Assembly (NCBI RefSeq): GCF_001279005.1
Contig: NZ_LGCN01000265.1
Coordinates: 1-64,000 of the forward strand
Direction: 5' to 3'
DNA length: 64,000 nt
Source of the DNA: Streptomyces caelestis
GTDB taxonomy: Bacteria > Actinomycetota > Actinomycetes > Streptomycetales > Streptomycetaceae
Shown: positions 15,033-26,673 of the stretch, piece after piece
Layout: every line of letters begins with the position of its first letter
How positions within the stretch are numbered: the stretch's first letter is position 1
The notes under the pieces: model-generated
The model's database searches: none
The model's input: only the letters and a program-made list of their open reading frames with translations
Told to the model about the DNA's origin: nothing
Translations under genes and position numbers: made by a program

Positions 15033-16948
15033 CGCTCGTCCTCCTGTTCCCCCGCGGGGGCGCCGGACATGAGGTGTGCGTACTCGGGGTTGTCGCGCAG
15101 CAGTTCGTGGTGGGTGCCGACCGCGGTGATCCGGCCGCCGGAGAGCAGGGCGACGCGGTCGGCGAGCAGGACCGTGGAGGGGCGGTGGGCCACGATGAGG
15201 GCGGTGGTGTCCGCGAGCACCCGGCGCAGGGCCGCCTCGACGGCGGCCTCCGTGTGCACGTCGAGCGCGGACAGCGGGTCGTCGAGGACCAGGAAGTCGG
15301 GGCGCCCGACGACGGCCCTGGCCAGCGCGAGCCGCTGCCGCTGACCGCCGGAGAGGCTGAGCCCCTGCTCGCCGACCTGGGTGTCCACGCCCCGCGGCAG
15401 CGCGTGCGCGAAGTCGGCCTGGGCGACGGCGAGGGCGCGCTCCAGGTCCGCCGCGCCGCTTCCGCCGCCCATCAGCACGTTCTCGCCGACGCTGGCGGAG
15501 AAGAGGGTGGGTTCCTCGAAGGCGACGGCGACGCGGGACCGCAGCTCCTCGCGGGACATCTCGGTGATGTCCGTCCCGTCGAGGGTGATCCGGCCGGAGG
15601 TCACCTCGTGGAGGCGCGGCACGAGGGCGGTGAGGGTGGTCTTGCCGCTGCCGGTGGCGCCGACGAGGGCGAGGGACTCGCCGGGGCGGATGTGGAGGTC
15701 GACGCGGTCGAGGACGGGCGGGGAGTCGGAGGGGGCGTCGGGGTAGCGGAAGCTGACGTTCTCGAACCGTAGGCCTTCGGTGGTGCTGGTGCTGGTGTCG
15801 GCCGGGGGGTGGATGCGCCGCTCGGCGCTGCGAGGTGCCGCCGCGCCCACCCGTGCCGCCCCAGCGGCACGACTGCCCGCGGCTGCGGGGGAGTCCGGTG
15901 CCGCCGCGCCCGCCTGTGTCGTCCCAGCGGCACGACTGCCCGCGGCTGCGGGGGACTCGGGCTCGGCGTCCATCACCTCGAAGTACCGTTCCGTGGCCGT
16001 CGCCGCCTCCTGGCTCATCGCCAGCAGGAAGCCGATCGAGTCCACCGGCCAGCGCAGCGCCAGCGCGGTCGACAGGAACGCCACCAGCGTCCCCGCGGAC
16101 AGCGACCCGTCCGCCACCCGCACGGCCCCCAGCACCAGCGCCGCCCCGATCGCCAGTTCGGGAAGCGTCACGATGACGCCCAGGATCGTCGCCAGCAGCC
16201 GGGCCTTGTGCAGCTCCGTCCCCCGCAACTTCCCCGACAGCTCCCGGAACGCCCGCGCCTGACTGCGGTGCCGCCCGAACCCCTTGACGATCCGGATGCC
16301 GAGCACACTCTCCTCGACCACCGTCGTCAGGTCGCCCACCTGGTCCTGCGCCAGCCGCGCCGCCCCGGAGTACCGCTTCTCGAACACCACGCACGTGACC
16401 AGCACCGGCACGGCCGGGACCAGGATCACCAGCCCCAGCGTCCAGTCCTGGACCAGCATGATGATCACGCCGACAAGGATCGTCACCCCGTTGACCAGCA
16501 AAAACGTCAGCGGGAAGGCCAGGAACATACGCAGCAGCATCAGATCCGTCGTGGCCCGCGACAGCAACTGCCCCGACGGCCACCGGTCGTGGAACGCGAC
16601 CGGCAGCCGCTGCAGGTGCCGGTACAGAGCCGCCCGCATCTCCGCCTCGACGTGCGACAGCGGACGCGCCACCAGCCACCGCCGGAGCCCGAACAGCAGC
16701 GCCTCCGCCAGTCCGAGCAGCAGCAGGTACAGCGCGCCGAGCCACACCCCCGCCGGGTCCCGGTCGGCGATCGGCCCGTCCACCATCCACTTCAGGACGA
16801 GCGGGATGACCAGCCCGATGCAGGAGGCGACGATCGCGATGAACGCGGCGGTGAACAGCCGCGCCCGCACGGGCCGTACGAACGGCCACAGCCGCAGCAG
16901 CGTCCGCACGGTGGAGCGGGATTCCGGGGGAGAAGGTGTAGTGGACAT
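15029..16948 (-). CDS. ABC exporter half-transporter, heterodimer 2, with repeat-derived linker
   Basis: A 639-residue ABC exporter subunit with six predicted helices (residues about 30-310) and an ATPase domain from about 395. Walker A is GATGSGKTT, the signature is LSLSGGQRQRLALARA, and Walker B is FLVLDDPLSALD, where Asp replaces the catalytic Glu, as expected for the degenerate site of a heterodimer. Between the two domains lies an unusual Ala/Gly-rich insert with two copies of a 21-residue unit (SPAAAGSRAAG...GAAAP). This is encoded by a DNA repeat related to the intergenic repeats of this window. It is first of a two-gene operon, overlapping the next start by ATGA. Substrate unknown. 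Confidence 0.93.
   Translation of the reverse strand: MSTTPSPPESRSTVRTLLRLWPFVRPVRARLFTAAFIAIVASCIGLVIPLVLKWMVDGPIADRDPAGVWLGALYLLLLGLAEALLFGLRRWLVARPLSHVEAEMRAALYRHLQRLPVAFHDRWPSGQLLSRATTDLMLLRMFLAFPLTFLLVNGVTILVGVIIMLVQDWTLGLVILVPAVPVLVTCVVFEKRYSGAARLAQDQVGDLTTVVEESVLGIRIVKGFGRHRSQARAFRELSGKLRGTELHKARLLATILGVIVTLPELAIGAALVLGAVRVADGSLSAGTLVAFLSTALALRWPVDSIGFLLAMSQEAATATERYFEVMDAEPESPAAAGSRAAGTTQAGAAAPDSPAAAGSRAAGAARVGAAAPRSAERRIHPPADTSTSTTEGLRFENVSFRYPDAPSDSPPVLDRVDLHIRPGESLALVGATGSGKTTLTALVPRLHEVTSGRITLDGTDITEMSREELRSRVAVAFEEPTLFSASVGENVLMGGGSGAADLERALAVAQADFAHALPRGVDTQVGEQGLSLSGGQRQRLALARAVVGRPDFLVLDDPLSALDVHTEAAVEAALRRVLADTTALIVAHRPSTVLLADRVALLSGGRITAVGTHHELLRDNPEYAHLMSGAPAGEQEDER
15834..15959. 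repeat. Two copies of a 63-bp repeat inside an ABC exporter gene
   Basis: Near-identical copies start at 15834 and 15897. The 63-bp period is a multiple of three, so the reading frame is kept. Both contain GCACGACTGCCCGCGGC, close to the sequence flanking the intergenic element at 4598. It looks like an intergenic repeat that entered and then duplicated in the TMD-NBD linker. Confidence 0.75.
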
Positions 16949-17096
16949 CAGCAGCGAGCCTACGGTTCGCCGCTGACCCTGCCCACCGGGTTTCGGCCGG
17001 ACCGTTCTCCGCCGCCGGTCCTACGACCTGCGCCTACGGGAAAGCCGTACGCACGCGTCAACCGATCGGCCGATACCCGTTCGCGTGCACGGGCGG

Positions 17097-19358
<2,262 letters not shown>

Positions 19359-19544
19359 CTGTCAGCCTCCCGCGGCTCGTGGGGGACGGCGGCGGACAGG
19401 GGTGCACGGCCCGTTCATCGGCTCGGCCGCGGCTCCCCGGCGCGTCGTCCTCCCAAGGTTCTGCCCAGAGGGCGCCTCGCACTCACGTTTCCCCGGGAGG
19501 CGGCATGGTCGTTTCCCGGAGGGAGGCCCGTCGTTGGGTACCGC

Positions 19545-20780
19545 GTGAGGTACGTACAAGGGCGCGCACGGCGCGCGAGGGCCGCGCTGGCCGCCGTAGT
19601 GACATGGGCAGGACTGCTGACCGGAGCCGCCGGCTGCACCGCGGACGGCCCCGTCGGCGGGGCGTTCGGGCCCCCGGCCGCCGAGGACGTCATCCGCGTG
19701 TCGCCCGACGACGGCAGCAAGGACGTACGCCCCGACGCGGCGCTGCGGGTGCGCGTGCCGGACGGGCGGCTGGAGTCGGTGAAGGTCGTCGCGGAGCAGG
19801 ACGCGCGGGAGTCGCCCGTCCCCGGGCGGATTTCCGGCGACGGACTGACCTGGAAGCCCGACGACGCGCGGCTGGCGCCGGCCGCGAAGTACACCGTCGA
19901 CGCGGTGGCCGTGGACGGCGACGGCCGCCGCTCCGCCCGGCACACCACCTTCACCACCCGCGTCCCGGAGGAACGCTTCATCGGCTACGTCGCGCCCGAG
20001 GACCGTTCCACGGTCGGCACCGGCATGATCGTCTCCCTGGAGTTCAACCGGAAGATCGTCCACCGCGCGGCCGTCGAACGCGCCGTCCGCGTCACCGCCC
20101 GCCCGGCCGTCGAGATCCGCCCGCACTGGTTCGGCGACTCCCGCCTCGACTTCCGCCCCGAGGAGTACTGGAAGCCCGGCACCGAGGTCACCGTCGACCT
20201 GGACCTGCGCGACGTCGAGGGAGCGCCGGGCGTCTACGGCCTCCAGCGCCGCACCTTCGCCTTCACCGTCGGCCGCAGCCAGGTCTCGGTGGTCGACGCC
20301 GCCGCGCACACCATGCGGGTGCGCAGGGACGGAGAGCTGCTGGCCACCGTGCCGATCACGGCCGGGGCGCGGAAGACGCCCACGTACAACGGCAAGATGG
20401 TGATCACCGAGATGCTCGAGGTCACCCGCATGAACGGCGCGACGGTCGGCTTCACCGACGACGACGGCAAGGGCGAGTACGACATCCCCGACGTCCCGCA
20501 CGCCATCCGTCTGACCAGCTCCGGCACCTTCCTGCACGGCAACTACTGGGCCGACGCCGGCGTCTTCGGCGACTCCAACGTCAGCCACGGCTGCGTCGGA
20601 CTGCGTGACGTGAAGGGCGGCGGGGCGGACACCCCGGCGGGCTGGTTCTTCGACCGCAGCCTCGTCGGCGACGTCGTCGAGGTCGTCCACAGCAAGGACG
20701 AGAAGGTCGCCCCCGACAACGGCCTCGGCGGCTGGAACATGAACTGGAAGAAGTGGAAGGCGGGCGGCGCGGTGAAGTGA
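19545..20780 (+). CDS. Lipoprotein L,D-transpeptidase with Ig-like domains (copy 1)
   Basis: A 411-residue envelope enzyme expected to form 3-3 crosslinks in peptidoglycan. The signal sequence ends in a lipobox, LLTGAAGC, with lipidated C31, so it is anchored outside the membrane. Two Ig-like domains follow (about 45-150 and 150-270; PHWFGDSRLDFRPEEYW), then a YkuD catalytic domain with HGNYW and SHGCVGLRD (catalytic C350), and a Trp-rich tail (GGWNMNWKKWK). The start is placed at the GTG at 19545; the ribosome site is weak, with GGAGG too far upstream, so it could shift slightly. It is tandem with a paralogue of the same architecture. Confidence 0.9.
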   Translation: MRYVQGRARRARAALAAVVTWAGLLTGAAGCTADGPVGGAFGPPAAEDVIRVSPDDGSKDVRPDAALRVRVPDGRLESVKVVAEQDARESPVPGRISGDGLTWKPDDARLAPAAKYTVDAVAVDGDGRRSARHTTFTTRVPEERFIGYVAPEDRSTVGTGMIVSLEFNRKIVHRAAVERAVRVTARPAVEIRPHWFGDSRLDFRPEEYWKPGTEVTVDLDLRDVEGAPGVYGLQRRTFAFTVGRSQVSVVDAAAHTMRVRRDGELLATVPITAGARKTPTYNGKMVITEMLEVTRMNGATVGFTDDDGKGEYDIPDVPHAIRLTSSGTFLHGNYWADAGVFGDSNVSHGCVGLRDVKGGGADTPAGWFFDRSLVGDVVEVVHSKDEKVAPDNGLGGWNMNWKKWKAGGAVK

Positions 20781-20930
20781 CTCCCCCGGCGGGCCGTTGA
20801 ACTTGGAACGGAACGGTGACAAACCCGTCGCCCCGCACCCCTCTGGCCTGTGGTTACTATGCCCCAGCGCGCGAGGGGCGCGCGGGGGCGCGGGTCCGGC
20901 AGGGACTGGGCCCGCCGAGGGGAGAAACAA

Positions 20931-22181
20931 GTGAACGTGGGGCCCATATCGGGGGCGGCGCCGGGTGGCGCACGGGGGCGCGGCGGCAGGAGGCTGGCGG
21001 CGCTGGCGCTCGGCGTGATGCTGGCGGTGACCGCCTGCGGCGGCGGAGGCGCGGAGCCGGGAACCGGCTCGGGCGACGGCAAGGGCAAGGGCAAGGACTC
21101 CACCGCCGCGCAGAGCAAGCAGTCCGAGGCCGTGGTCGGCATCGTGCCCGAGGACGGCGCGAAGTCCGTCGAGACCAGCGGCGCGCTGAAGGTGAGCGCG
21201 AGCAACGGCAAGCTCACCGAGGTCGTCGTCAAGAACCCGGACGGCGACCGGGTCGAGGGCGAGATATCCGGCGACGGCGCCACCTGGACGCCGTCCACCC
21301 ACCTGGCCGCCTCCACCCGGTACACGGTGCACGCGGTCGCCAAGGACTCCGAGGGCCGCACCGCCGCCGAGGACTCCGGCTTCACCACCCTGACGCCGAA
21401 GAACACCTTCATCGGGCACTTCACCCCCGAGGACGGCTCCAAGGTCGGCGTCGGCATGCCGTTCTCGCTCCGCTTCACCCGGGGCATCACCCACCCCGAG
21501 GACGTCGAGAAGGCCATCCGCATCACCACCGAGCCGGCCGTCGAGGTCGAGGGCCACTGGTTCGGCAACGACCGCCTCGACTTCCGTCCCGAGAAGTACT
21601 GGAAGGCCGGCACCAAGGTCACCGTCGACCTCAACCTCGACGGGGTCGAGGGCCGCGACGGCGTCTACGGCGAGCAGTCCAAGAAGGTCTCCTTCACCAT
21701 CGGCCGCGAGCAGGTCTCCGTCGTCGACGCCAAGAAGCTCACGATGAAGGTGAAGCGGGACGGCAAGGTCCTCAAGACCGTCCCGGTCACCACCGGCGCG
21801 CCCGGCTACGAGACCTGGAACGGCAAGATGGTCATCACCGAGAAGCTGGCGGTGACCCGGATGAACGGCGAGACGGTCGGCTACGGCGGCGAGTACGACA
21901 TCAAGGACGTCCCGCACGCCATGCGCCTGTCCACCTCCGGCACCTTCATCCACGGCAACTACTGGGGCGGCGACGCCTTCGGCAACCGCAACGCCAGCCA
22001 CGGCTGCGTCGGCCTGCGCGACGTCCGCGGCGGCTGGGACAAGGAGGCGCCGGCCGCCTGGTTCTTCAACAACTCCCTGATCGGCGACGTCGTGGAGGTC
22101 AAGAACTCCAACGACGCCACCATCGCCCCGGACAACGGCCTCAACGGCTGGAACATGTCCTGGGAGAAGTGGAAGGCCTAG
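20931..22181 (+). CDS. Lipoprotein L,D-transpeptidase with Ig-like domains (copy 2)
   Basis: A 416-residue paralogue of the preceding gene with the same layout. It has a signal sequence with lipobox AVTAC (C36), a Gly/Lys-rich linker, two Ig-like domains, and a YkuD domain with HGNYWGGDAFGNRNASHGC (catalytic C359). The tail is NGWNMSWEKWKA. The GTG start at 20931 has GGGGAG seven bases upstream. The 150-bp gap to copy 1 suggests its own promoter. Both copies keep every catalytic residue I can check, so they are probably separately regulated wall crosslinkers rather than one active and one dead copy. Confidence 0.93.
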   Translation: MNVGPISGAAPGGARGRGGRRLAALALGVMLAVTACGGGGAEPGTGSGDGKGKGKDSTAAQSKQSEAVVGIVPEDGAKSVETSGALKVSASNGKLTEVVVKNPDGDRVEGEISGDGATWTPSTHLAASTRYTVHAVAKDSEGRTAAEDSGFTTLTPKNTFIGHFTPEDGSKVGVGMPFSLRFTRGITHPEDVEKAIRITTEPAVEVEGHWFGNDRLDFRPEKYWKAGTKVTVDLNLDGVEGRDGVYGEQSKKVSFTIGREQVSVVDAKKLTMKVKRDGKVLKTVPVTTGAPGYETWNGKMVITEKLAVTRMNGETVGYGGEYDIKDVPHAMRLSTSGTFIHGNYWGGDAFGNRNASHGCVGLRDVRGGWDKEAPAAWFFNNSLIGDVVEVKNSNDATIAPDNGLNGWNMSWEKWKA

Positions 22182-22200
22182 CCCCCGCGCGCGACGCGTC

Positions 22201-22232
22201 CGGCCCCGGTGCGAGGTACCGCACCGGGGCCG
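22201..22232 (+). terminator. Perfect 13-bp hairpin terminator after the L,D-transpeptidase gene
   Basis: The 13-bp perfect stem (22201-22213 with 22220-22232) has a 6-base loop (AGGTAC) and starts 20 bases after the stop. The rest of the gap to 22535 shows no gene; it should hold the promoter of the MFS gene. Confidence 0.85.
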
Positions 22233-22535
22233 CTGTCGTCCCCGCGCGGGCCGCGTCCGGGGCGCGGGGTCGCACGGGGACTCCCGCCCCGGCGCTCAAT
22301 CGGTTCCGTGCCGGGGGGCCGCGGGCTACTGTGCGGGCAGTGGATGCCCCACGAGGAGCGGAGAACATGGTCGGTCGCCCGAGCACGCGTTGACGCCGTG
22401 GGCCGTCGTCGGCCCGTCATCGCGTGCCGCCCCTGATCCGTGGCACAGCGAGCCCTTCCTCCGCCCGAACCGTCGGTGCGCCCTGTCGTGCGCCGGACGG
22501 CGGGCCTCGTCTCCTCGGCCACTCAAGGGGTCCGC

Positions 22536-23804
22536 GTGCCGTCCGATTCCTCCGCTTCCCGTCGCTCCCTGTGGCGGGACGCCGACTTCCGCAGGCTCTG
22601 GGTGGGCCAGAGCGTCTCCCAGCTGGGCGAGCACACGAGCCTGGTGGTGCTGCCGCTGATCGCCGTCCTGACGCTCCACGTCGACGCCGGCCGGCTGGGC
22701 GTCCTGCGCGCGGTGGGGCAGGCGCCGATCCTGCTGCTCTCGCTCTTCGTCGGCGCGTGGGTGGACCGGTGGCGGACCCGCACGGTGATGGTGCTGGCGG
22801 ACGCCGGCCGGGCCGTGGTGCTGGGCGCCGCCGTCGCGGCCGGGCTCCTCGGCGTCCTCGGGCTGCCGTCCCTGCTCGTGGTCGCCTTCGCCGTCGGGGC
22901 CCTGTCCGTCTTCTTCGACGTGGCGTACCAGACCTCCCTGGTGCGGCTGGTGAGGCGCGATCAGCTGCTGCCGGGCAACAGCGCGCTGGAGGGCAGCCGG
23001 TCCGCGGCCCAGATCGGCGGCCCCGCTCTCGGCGGTGCGCTGGTGTCCCTGCTGTCGGCGCCGGTCGCCCTCGCGTCCGGCGCGCTGTTCTTCGTCCTGT
23101 CGTTCCTGTCGATCCGGCGGATCCGCCGCCCCGAACCGACGCCCGGACGCGGGGAACGACCCGCCAAGGTGTGGCGGCGGATCCAGGAGGGCCTCCGCTT
23201 CGTCGTCGCCGACCCCGCGCTACGGGCCGTGGGCCTCGCCTCCGCCGCCTTCCAGTTCTCCTTCGCGGCCATGACGACCGTCTACCTGCTCTTCCTGCCC
23301 AGGGAACTGCACCTGTCGGGCACCGCCGTCGGACTGGCGCTCGCGGCGACCGGGCCGGGCGCGCTCCTGGGGGCGCTGCTCGCCGCCCGCCTGCCGGGCC
23401 GGTTCGGCCACGGCGCGGTGCTCGTGTCCGCGGCGGCGCTCGGCGACGGCGTACTGCTGTGCGTACCCGCGCTGCACGGCCCCGCCGCGGTGACGGTCCC
23501 CGTGCTCGTGGCCGTCAACCTCGTGTTCGGGGCCTTCGGCCAACTGGTCAACGTCACGGTCATGGCCGTCCGGCAGGCCGTCACCCCGGACGGGATGCAG
23601 GGCCGCGTCGCGGCGACGATCACCTTCGCCGGCATGGGCCTGGCCCCGCTCGGCTCCCTGCTCGGCGGCCTCCTCGCCGAGCGGTGGGGCCTGCGCACCG
23701 GCCTCCTGGTGACGGCCGCCGGCATGCTGCTGTCCCCCGCGCTGATGGCCCTGTCCCCACTCGCCCGCCTGGGACGGACCCTGCCGGCGCCGCCATCGGC
23801 GTGA
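22536..23804 (+). CDS. MFS exporter (enterobactin-exporter/MFS_3-like)
   Basis: A 12-helix major facilitator of 422 residues. The start of family similarity is LWRDADFRRLWVGQSVSQLG, followed by helix pairs and the loop-2 motif GAWVDRWRTRTVMVLADAGR. The second half shows a similar pattern (GALLAARLPGRFG). This layout matches drug- or siderophore-exporting MFS proteins; the substrate cannot be read. The frame is open to a GTG at 22440, but that start has no ribosome site. The GTG at 22536 has AAGGGG five bases upstream and lies just before the conserved region, so I use it. It stands alone. Confidence 0.85.
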   Translation: MPSDSSASRRSLWRDADFRRLWVGQSVSQLGEHTSLVVLPLIAVLTLHVDAGRLGVLRAVGQAPILLLSLFVGAWVDRWRTRTVMVLADAGRAVVLGAAVAAGLLGVLGLPSLLVVAFAVGALSVFFDVAYQTSLVRLVRRDQLLPGNSALEGSRSAAQIGGPALGGALVSLLSAPVALASGALFFVLSFLSIRRIRRPEPTPGRGERPAKVWRRIQEGLRFVVADPALRAVGLASAAFQFSFAAMTTVYLLFLPRELHLSGTAVGLALAATGPGALLGALLAARLPGRFGHGAVLVSAAALGDGVLLCVPALHGPAAVTVPVLVAVNLVFGAFGQLVNVTVMAVRQAVTPDGMQGRVAATITFAGMGLAPLGSLLGGLLAERWGLRTGLLVTAAGMLLSPALMALSPLARLGRTLPAPPSA

Positions 23805-24147
23805 GGAACGGACTCAGCCAGGCGTGAACGCGTACCGAAGCTCGTACAGATGAACCGCCTTGACCGTGACGGTGGCTTCCGCTGGGCAGGTTCAGCGCCC
23901 GGTACTGCTCCTGGGCGGGGACCCCGGCCGAGATCCGGTCCACGCTCAGACGCGGTGAGGGCCCGGTCTCTGTGTGCCGGAGCCGGTGACGAACGCTCTG
24001 CCGCACGGTGTCCCGCCGGGGCGCGGATTCCTCCTGGTGCTGACCGGCGACGGCTTCCTCGTCCGTATCGAAGTGCGTGACGGCGACGAGGGGAGTTCAC
24101 AGGTGAGGGATGCGAAGGCGGAGGGCCTCTCAACCGGTGGTCCCGGC
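23805..24147. other. Noncoding region of unclear content
   Basis: Between the MFS gene and the convergent DUF4291 gene. Open frames exist in several phases but none has a recognisable domain or a good start. The 14-base sequence TCGTACAGATGAAC at 23842-23855 recurs exactly at 27629-27642. Codon bias is weaker than in flanking genes, so it may contain remains of a decayed gene, but I cannot name it. Confidence 0.35.
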
Positions 24148-24777
24148 TTATGTGCGCAGGCGGTCCAGGATCTCGTCGCTCACGGGGTAGGGGCGTTCAC
24201 GCGGCAGGAGCCGCCGGGCGACGTCCAGTTCTCCGTCTCGTACATGGGCGTGGATCATGCGGGCCAGCGGTGTGACGTCGGCCATGGAGACGATCCACTC
24301 GTCGGCGTAGAGACGTGCGGCTTCACCGGTGAGGCCGAGTTGCAGCGACCGGTGGGCAAGCGGTTGAAGGCGCAGGTCGCGTTCGGGGTCCCATTGCACA
24401 CGGGCAGGAGCCCGCTTCAGTTGGCGCTTCCACGTGGCGTGGTCACCGTGGAGTTCATGCTCGTAGTGGGACAGACAGGCGTGTCGCAGTGCCCATTCGA
24501 AGCCTTCCCGGGTGATCTCGACGGCGAGGACGCTCTCCTGGCCTTCCTTGCCGCTCCACCCGCAGCGGTACATCATCCACAGGAACGACGGCTTGATCCA
24601 CGTCATCCGGTCCCGCTTCCACTCCGCCGGGAAACGGCCGTCCCGGGCCGCCGCCAGGCCGATCGTCGGCGGGTACGCCTGGTAGACGGTGATCGTGGAG
24701 TCCGTGTGCAGGGCTCGGATCCGGTGCTTGGGTTCTGTCACCGGATCAGGGTGATCACACGTCGTCGCGCGCGCCAT
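24148..24777 (-). CDS. DUF4291 domain-containing protein
   Basis: A 209-residue protein of the DUF4291 family, of unknown function, present in bacteria and fungi. Family hallmarks are IRALHTDSTITVYQAYPPTI near the N-terminus, then RDRMTWIKPSFLWMMYRCGW, VQWDPERDL and a helical C-terminus. Start choice is uncertain: ATG at 24777 or a GTG about 12 codons later (VTEPKHRIRA, where similarity begins); neither has a clear ribosome site. The stop is TAA at 24148. No signal peptide or membrane segment. It stands alone on this strand. Confidence 0.85.
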   Translation of the reverse strand: MARATTCDHPDPVTEPKHRIRALHTDSTITVYQAYPPTIGLAAARDGRFPAEWKRDRMTWIKPSFLWMMYRCGWSGKEGQESVLAVEITREGFEWALRHACLSHYEHELHGDHATWKRQLKRAPARVQWDPERDLRLQPLAHRSLQLGLTGEAARLYADEWIVSMADVTPLARMIHAHVRDGELDVARRLLPRERPYPVSDEILDRLRT

Positions 24778-24974
24778 CGAATTATCGCGGCGGGAGCCCG
24801 CCGGGTCCGCGGTGACGTGGGTCCTGGCGGGACCGGGTCGGGGGTGCCTTTCACGAACGGGACGCAGCCGACGGGACCGGGGGCGAGTCCGTGCGCGGTG
24901 GCGCGAGGCCCGGTGGAGGCCGGCCGGGCGGCCCGCGGTGTCCCCGCGTGTGAACGGCCGCTAACCTGCGGAGC

Positions 24975-25742
24975 ATGACCGTACATCTGGAAGTCGCCGA
25001 AGGCGTCGGTACGCTGCGGCTGGACCGGCCGCCCATGAACGCGCTGGACATCGCCACGCAGGACCGGTTGAAGGAGCTCGCCGAGGAGGTCACGCGGCGC
25101 GAGGACGTGCGCGCCGTGGTGATCCACGGCGGGGAGAAGGTGTTCGCGGCGGGCGCGGACATCAAGGAGATGCAGGCCATGGACCATGCGGCGATGGTCC
25201 TGCGCTCCAAGGCCCTCCAGGACTCCTTCACGGCCGTGGCCCGCATCCCCAAGCCGGTCGTGGCCGCCGTCACCGGTTACGCGCTCGGCGGCGGGTGCGA
25301 GCTGGCGCTCTGCGCCGACTACCGGATCGCCGGGGAGAACGCCAAGCTGGGCCAGCCCGAGATCCTGCTCGGCCTGATCCCGGGCGCGGGCGGCACCCAG
25401 CGGCTGTCCCGGCTGATCGGGCCCTCCAAGGCCAAGGACCTCATCTTCACGGGACGCCAGGTGCGGGCCGACGAGGCGCTGGCGCTCGGCCTGGTGGACC
25501 GGGTGGTGCCCGCCGACGAGGTCTACGCACAGGCGCACGCGTGGGCCGCGAAGCTGGCGCAGGGGCCGGCGATCGCGCTGCGCGCGGCGAAGGAGTCGAT
25601 CGACGCCGGTCTGGAGACGGACATCGACACCGGCCTCGCCGTCGAACGGAACTGGTTCGCTGGTCTGTTCGCCACCGAGGACCGTGAGCGGGGGATGCGC
25701 AGCTTCGTGGAGGAGGGGCCGGGCAAGGCGAAGTTCCGGTGA
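24975..25742 (+). CDS. Enoyl-CoA hydratase/isomerase family protein
   Basis: A cytosolic crotonase-fold enzyme of 255 residues. The first oxyanion-hole segment is FAAGADIKEM and the second is GYALGGGCELALCADYRIA. The catalytic-loop region AKLGQPEILLGLIPGAGGTQRL has the glutamate position of true hydratases. The C-terminal helix FVEEGPGKAKFR is typical of actinobacterial hydratases assigned to fatty-acid beta-oxidation. The ATG at 24975 has GGAG very close upstream. No pathway partner adjoins, so the substrate chain is unknown. Confidence 0.93.
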   Translation: MTVHLEVAEGVGTLRLDRPPMNALDIATQDRLKELAEEVTRREDVRAVVIHGGEKVFAAGADIKEMQAMDHAAMVLRSKALQDSFTAVARIPKPVVAAVTGYALGGGCELALCADYRIAGENAKLGQPEILLGLIPGAGGTQRLSRLIGPSKAKDLIFTGRQVRADEALALGLVDRVVPADEVYAQAHAWAAKLAQGPAIALRAAKESIDAGLETDIDTGLAVERNWFAGLFATEDRERGMRSFVEEGPGKAKFR

Positions 25743-26015
25743 AGAACCCTCCGGAGTCTTGCCATTGACGCGATGTCTGATACGGGACCCTCGACGGGGC
25801 GGATTGTGGGAGCCTTGGGGCACCCTTAAGTCGCTTGTGTCGAGGGAGCCCGTCGATTGCCCGAGAGTGAGCCGTTTCCCCAGGCAGGAAAGGTTCTTGA
25901 GGGCTTCGACGTGCCACCGGCGCATGCCGTCGGCCCCTTGCCGGGCGGGGGTGCGAGGGGGGCGCGTTCCCCCGGAACGGCCCTCGGGGACTCCCCGGAC
26001 GGCCATGATGGGGGC

Positions 26016-26519
26016 ATGGCGGGGCTGGAGGGCGGGGAACAGCCGCGGGGAGACCGGCGTACGACCGTATCGCGCTGGTCGCCGACGGTCGAGGACGAAC
26101 GCGCACTGAAGGCGCTGGAGTCGTTCGGCAATCCGACGGAGGCGGAAGTTCCGCTGCCGTCCCGGCCCGAGTCCGCCGCCACCGCCCGCCGGATCGTCCA
26201 AGTGGTCGTCCTGCGGGAGTGGGGTCTCACCGCCAGGACCGCCGAGGACGCCGTCCTGCTCGTCTCCGAACTGGTCGGCAACGCCGTGCGGCACACCGGA
26301 GCGCGGGCCTTCGGTCTCCGCATGCGCCGTCGGCGCGGCTGGATCCGGATCGAGGTCCGCGACCCCTCCCGCGGACTGCCCTGTCTCATGCCGGTCCAGG
26401 ACATGGACGTCAGCGGCCGGGGCCTCTTCCTCGTCGACAAGCTCGCCGACCGCTGGGGCGTCGACCTGCTGCCCCGCGGCAAGACCACCTGGTTCGAGAT
26501 CCGCGTGACGGACCGCTGA
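26016..26519 (+). CDS. ATP-binding regulatory protein (HATPase_c, anti-sigma-like)
   Basis: A 167-residue protein of the SpoIIAB/RsbW-like GHKL family that is very numerous in Streptomyces. Such kinases bind anti-anti-sigma or sigma factors. The N-box ELVGNAVRHTGA, the G1 region RIEVRDPSRGLP and the G2 box SGRGLFLVDKLADRWG are present and the C-terminus TTWFEIRV is standard. The frame is open from 25857, but the upstream part is Pro/Gly-rich; the ATG at 26016 (MAGLEGGEQ), with GGGGG upstream, is preferred. No sigma factor or antagonist adjoins, so the partner is unknown. Confidence 0.85.
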   Translation: MAGLEGGEQPRGDRRTTVSRWSPTVEDERALKALESFGNPTEAEVPLPSRPESAATARRIVQVVVLREWGLTARTAEDAVLLVSELVGNAVRHTGARAFGLRMRRRRGWIRIEVRDPSRGLPCLMPVQDMDVSGRGLFLVDKLADRWGVDLLPRGKTTWFEIRVTDR

Positions 26520-26673
26520 GGGCTCCCGCGGTGTGTCACCACCCGCGCTCCTCGGGTCTTCCCCCTCCGCGGGAGGGCCCACCGGTGGGTGGTCGCCGCG
26601 CCGGAGGCTCGGGCGGCCGGATAATCTGGCCCGCGTCAGCAAGACGGCACAGCACGAGACGAGGGGCGGACCG

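Noticed and set aside
13182..16889. 1235-codon minus frame joining two ABC exporter genes
   Set aside because: Only its last 616 codons are coding; the upstream part is out of phase with the real gene at 15029-16948 and the two genes overlap by ATGA.
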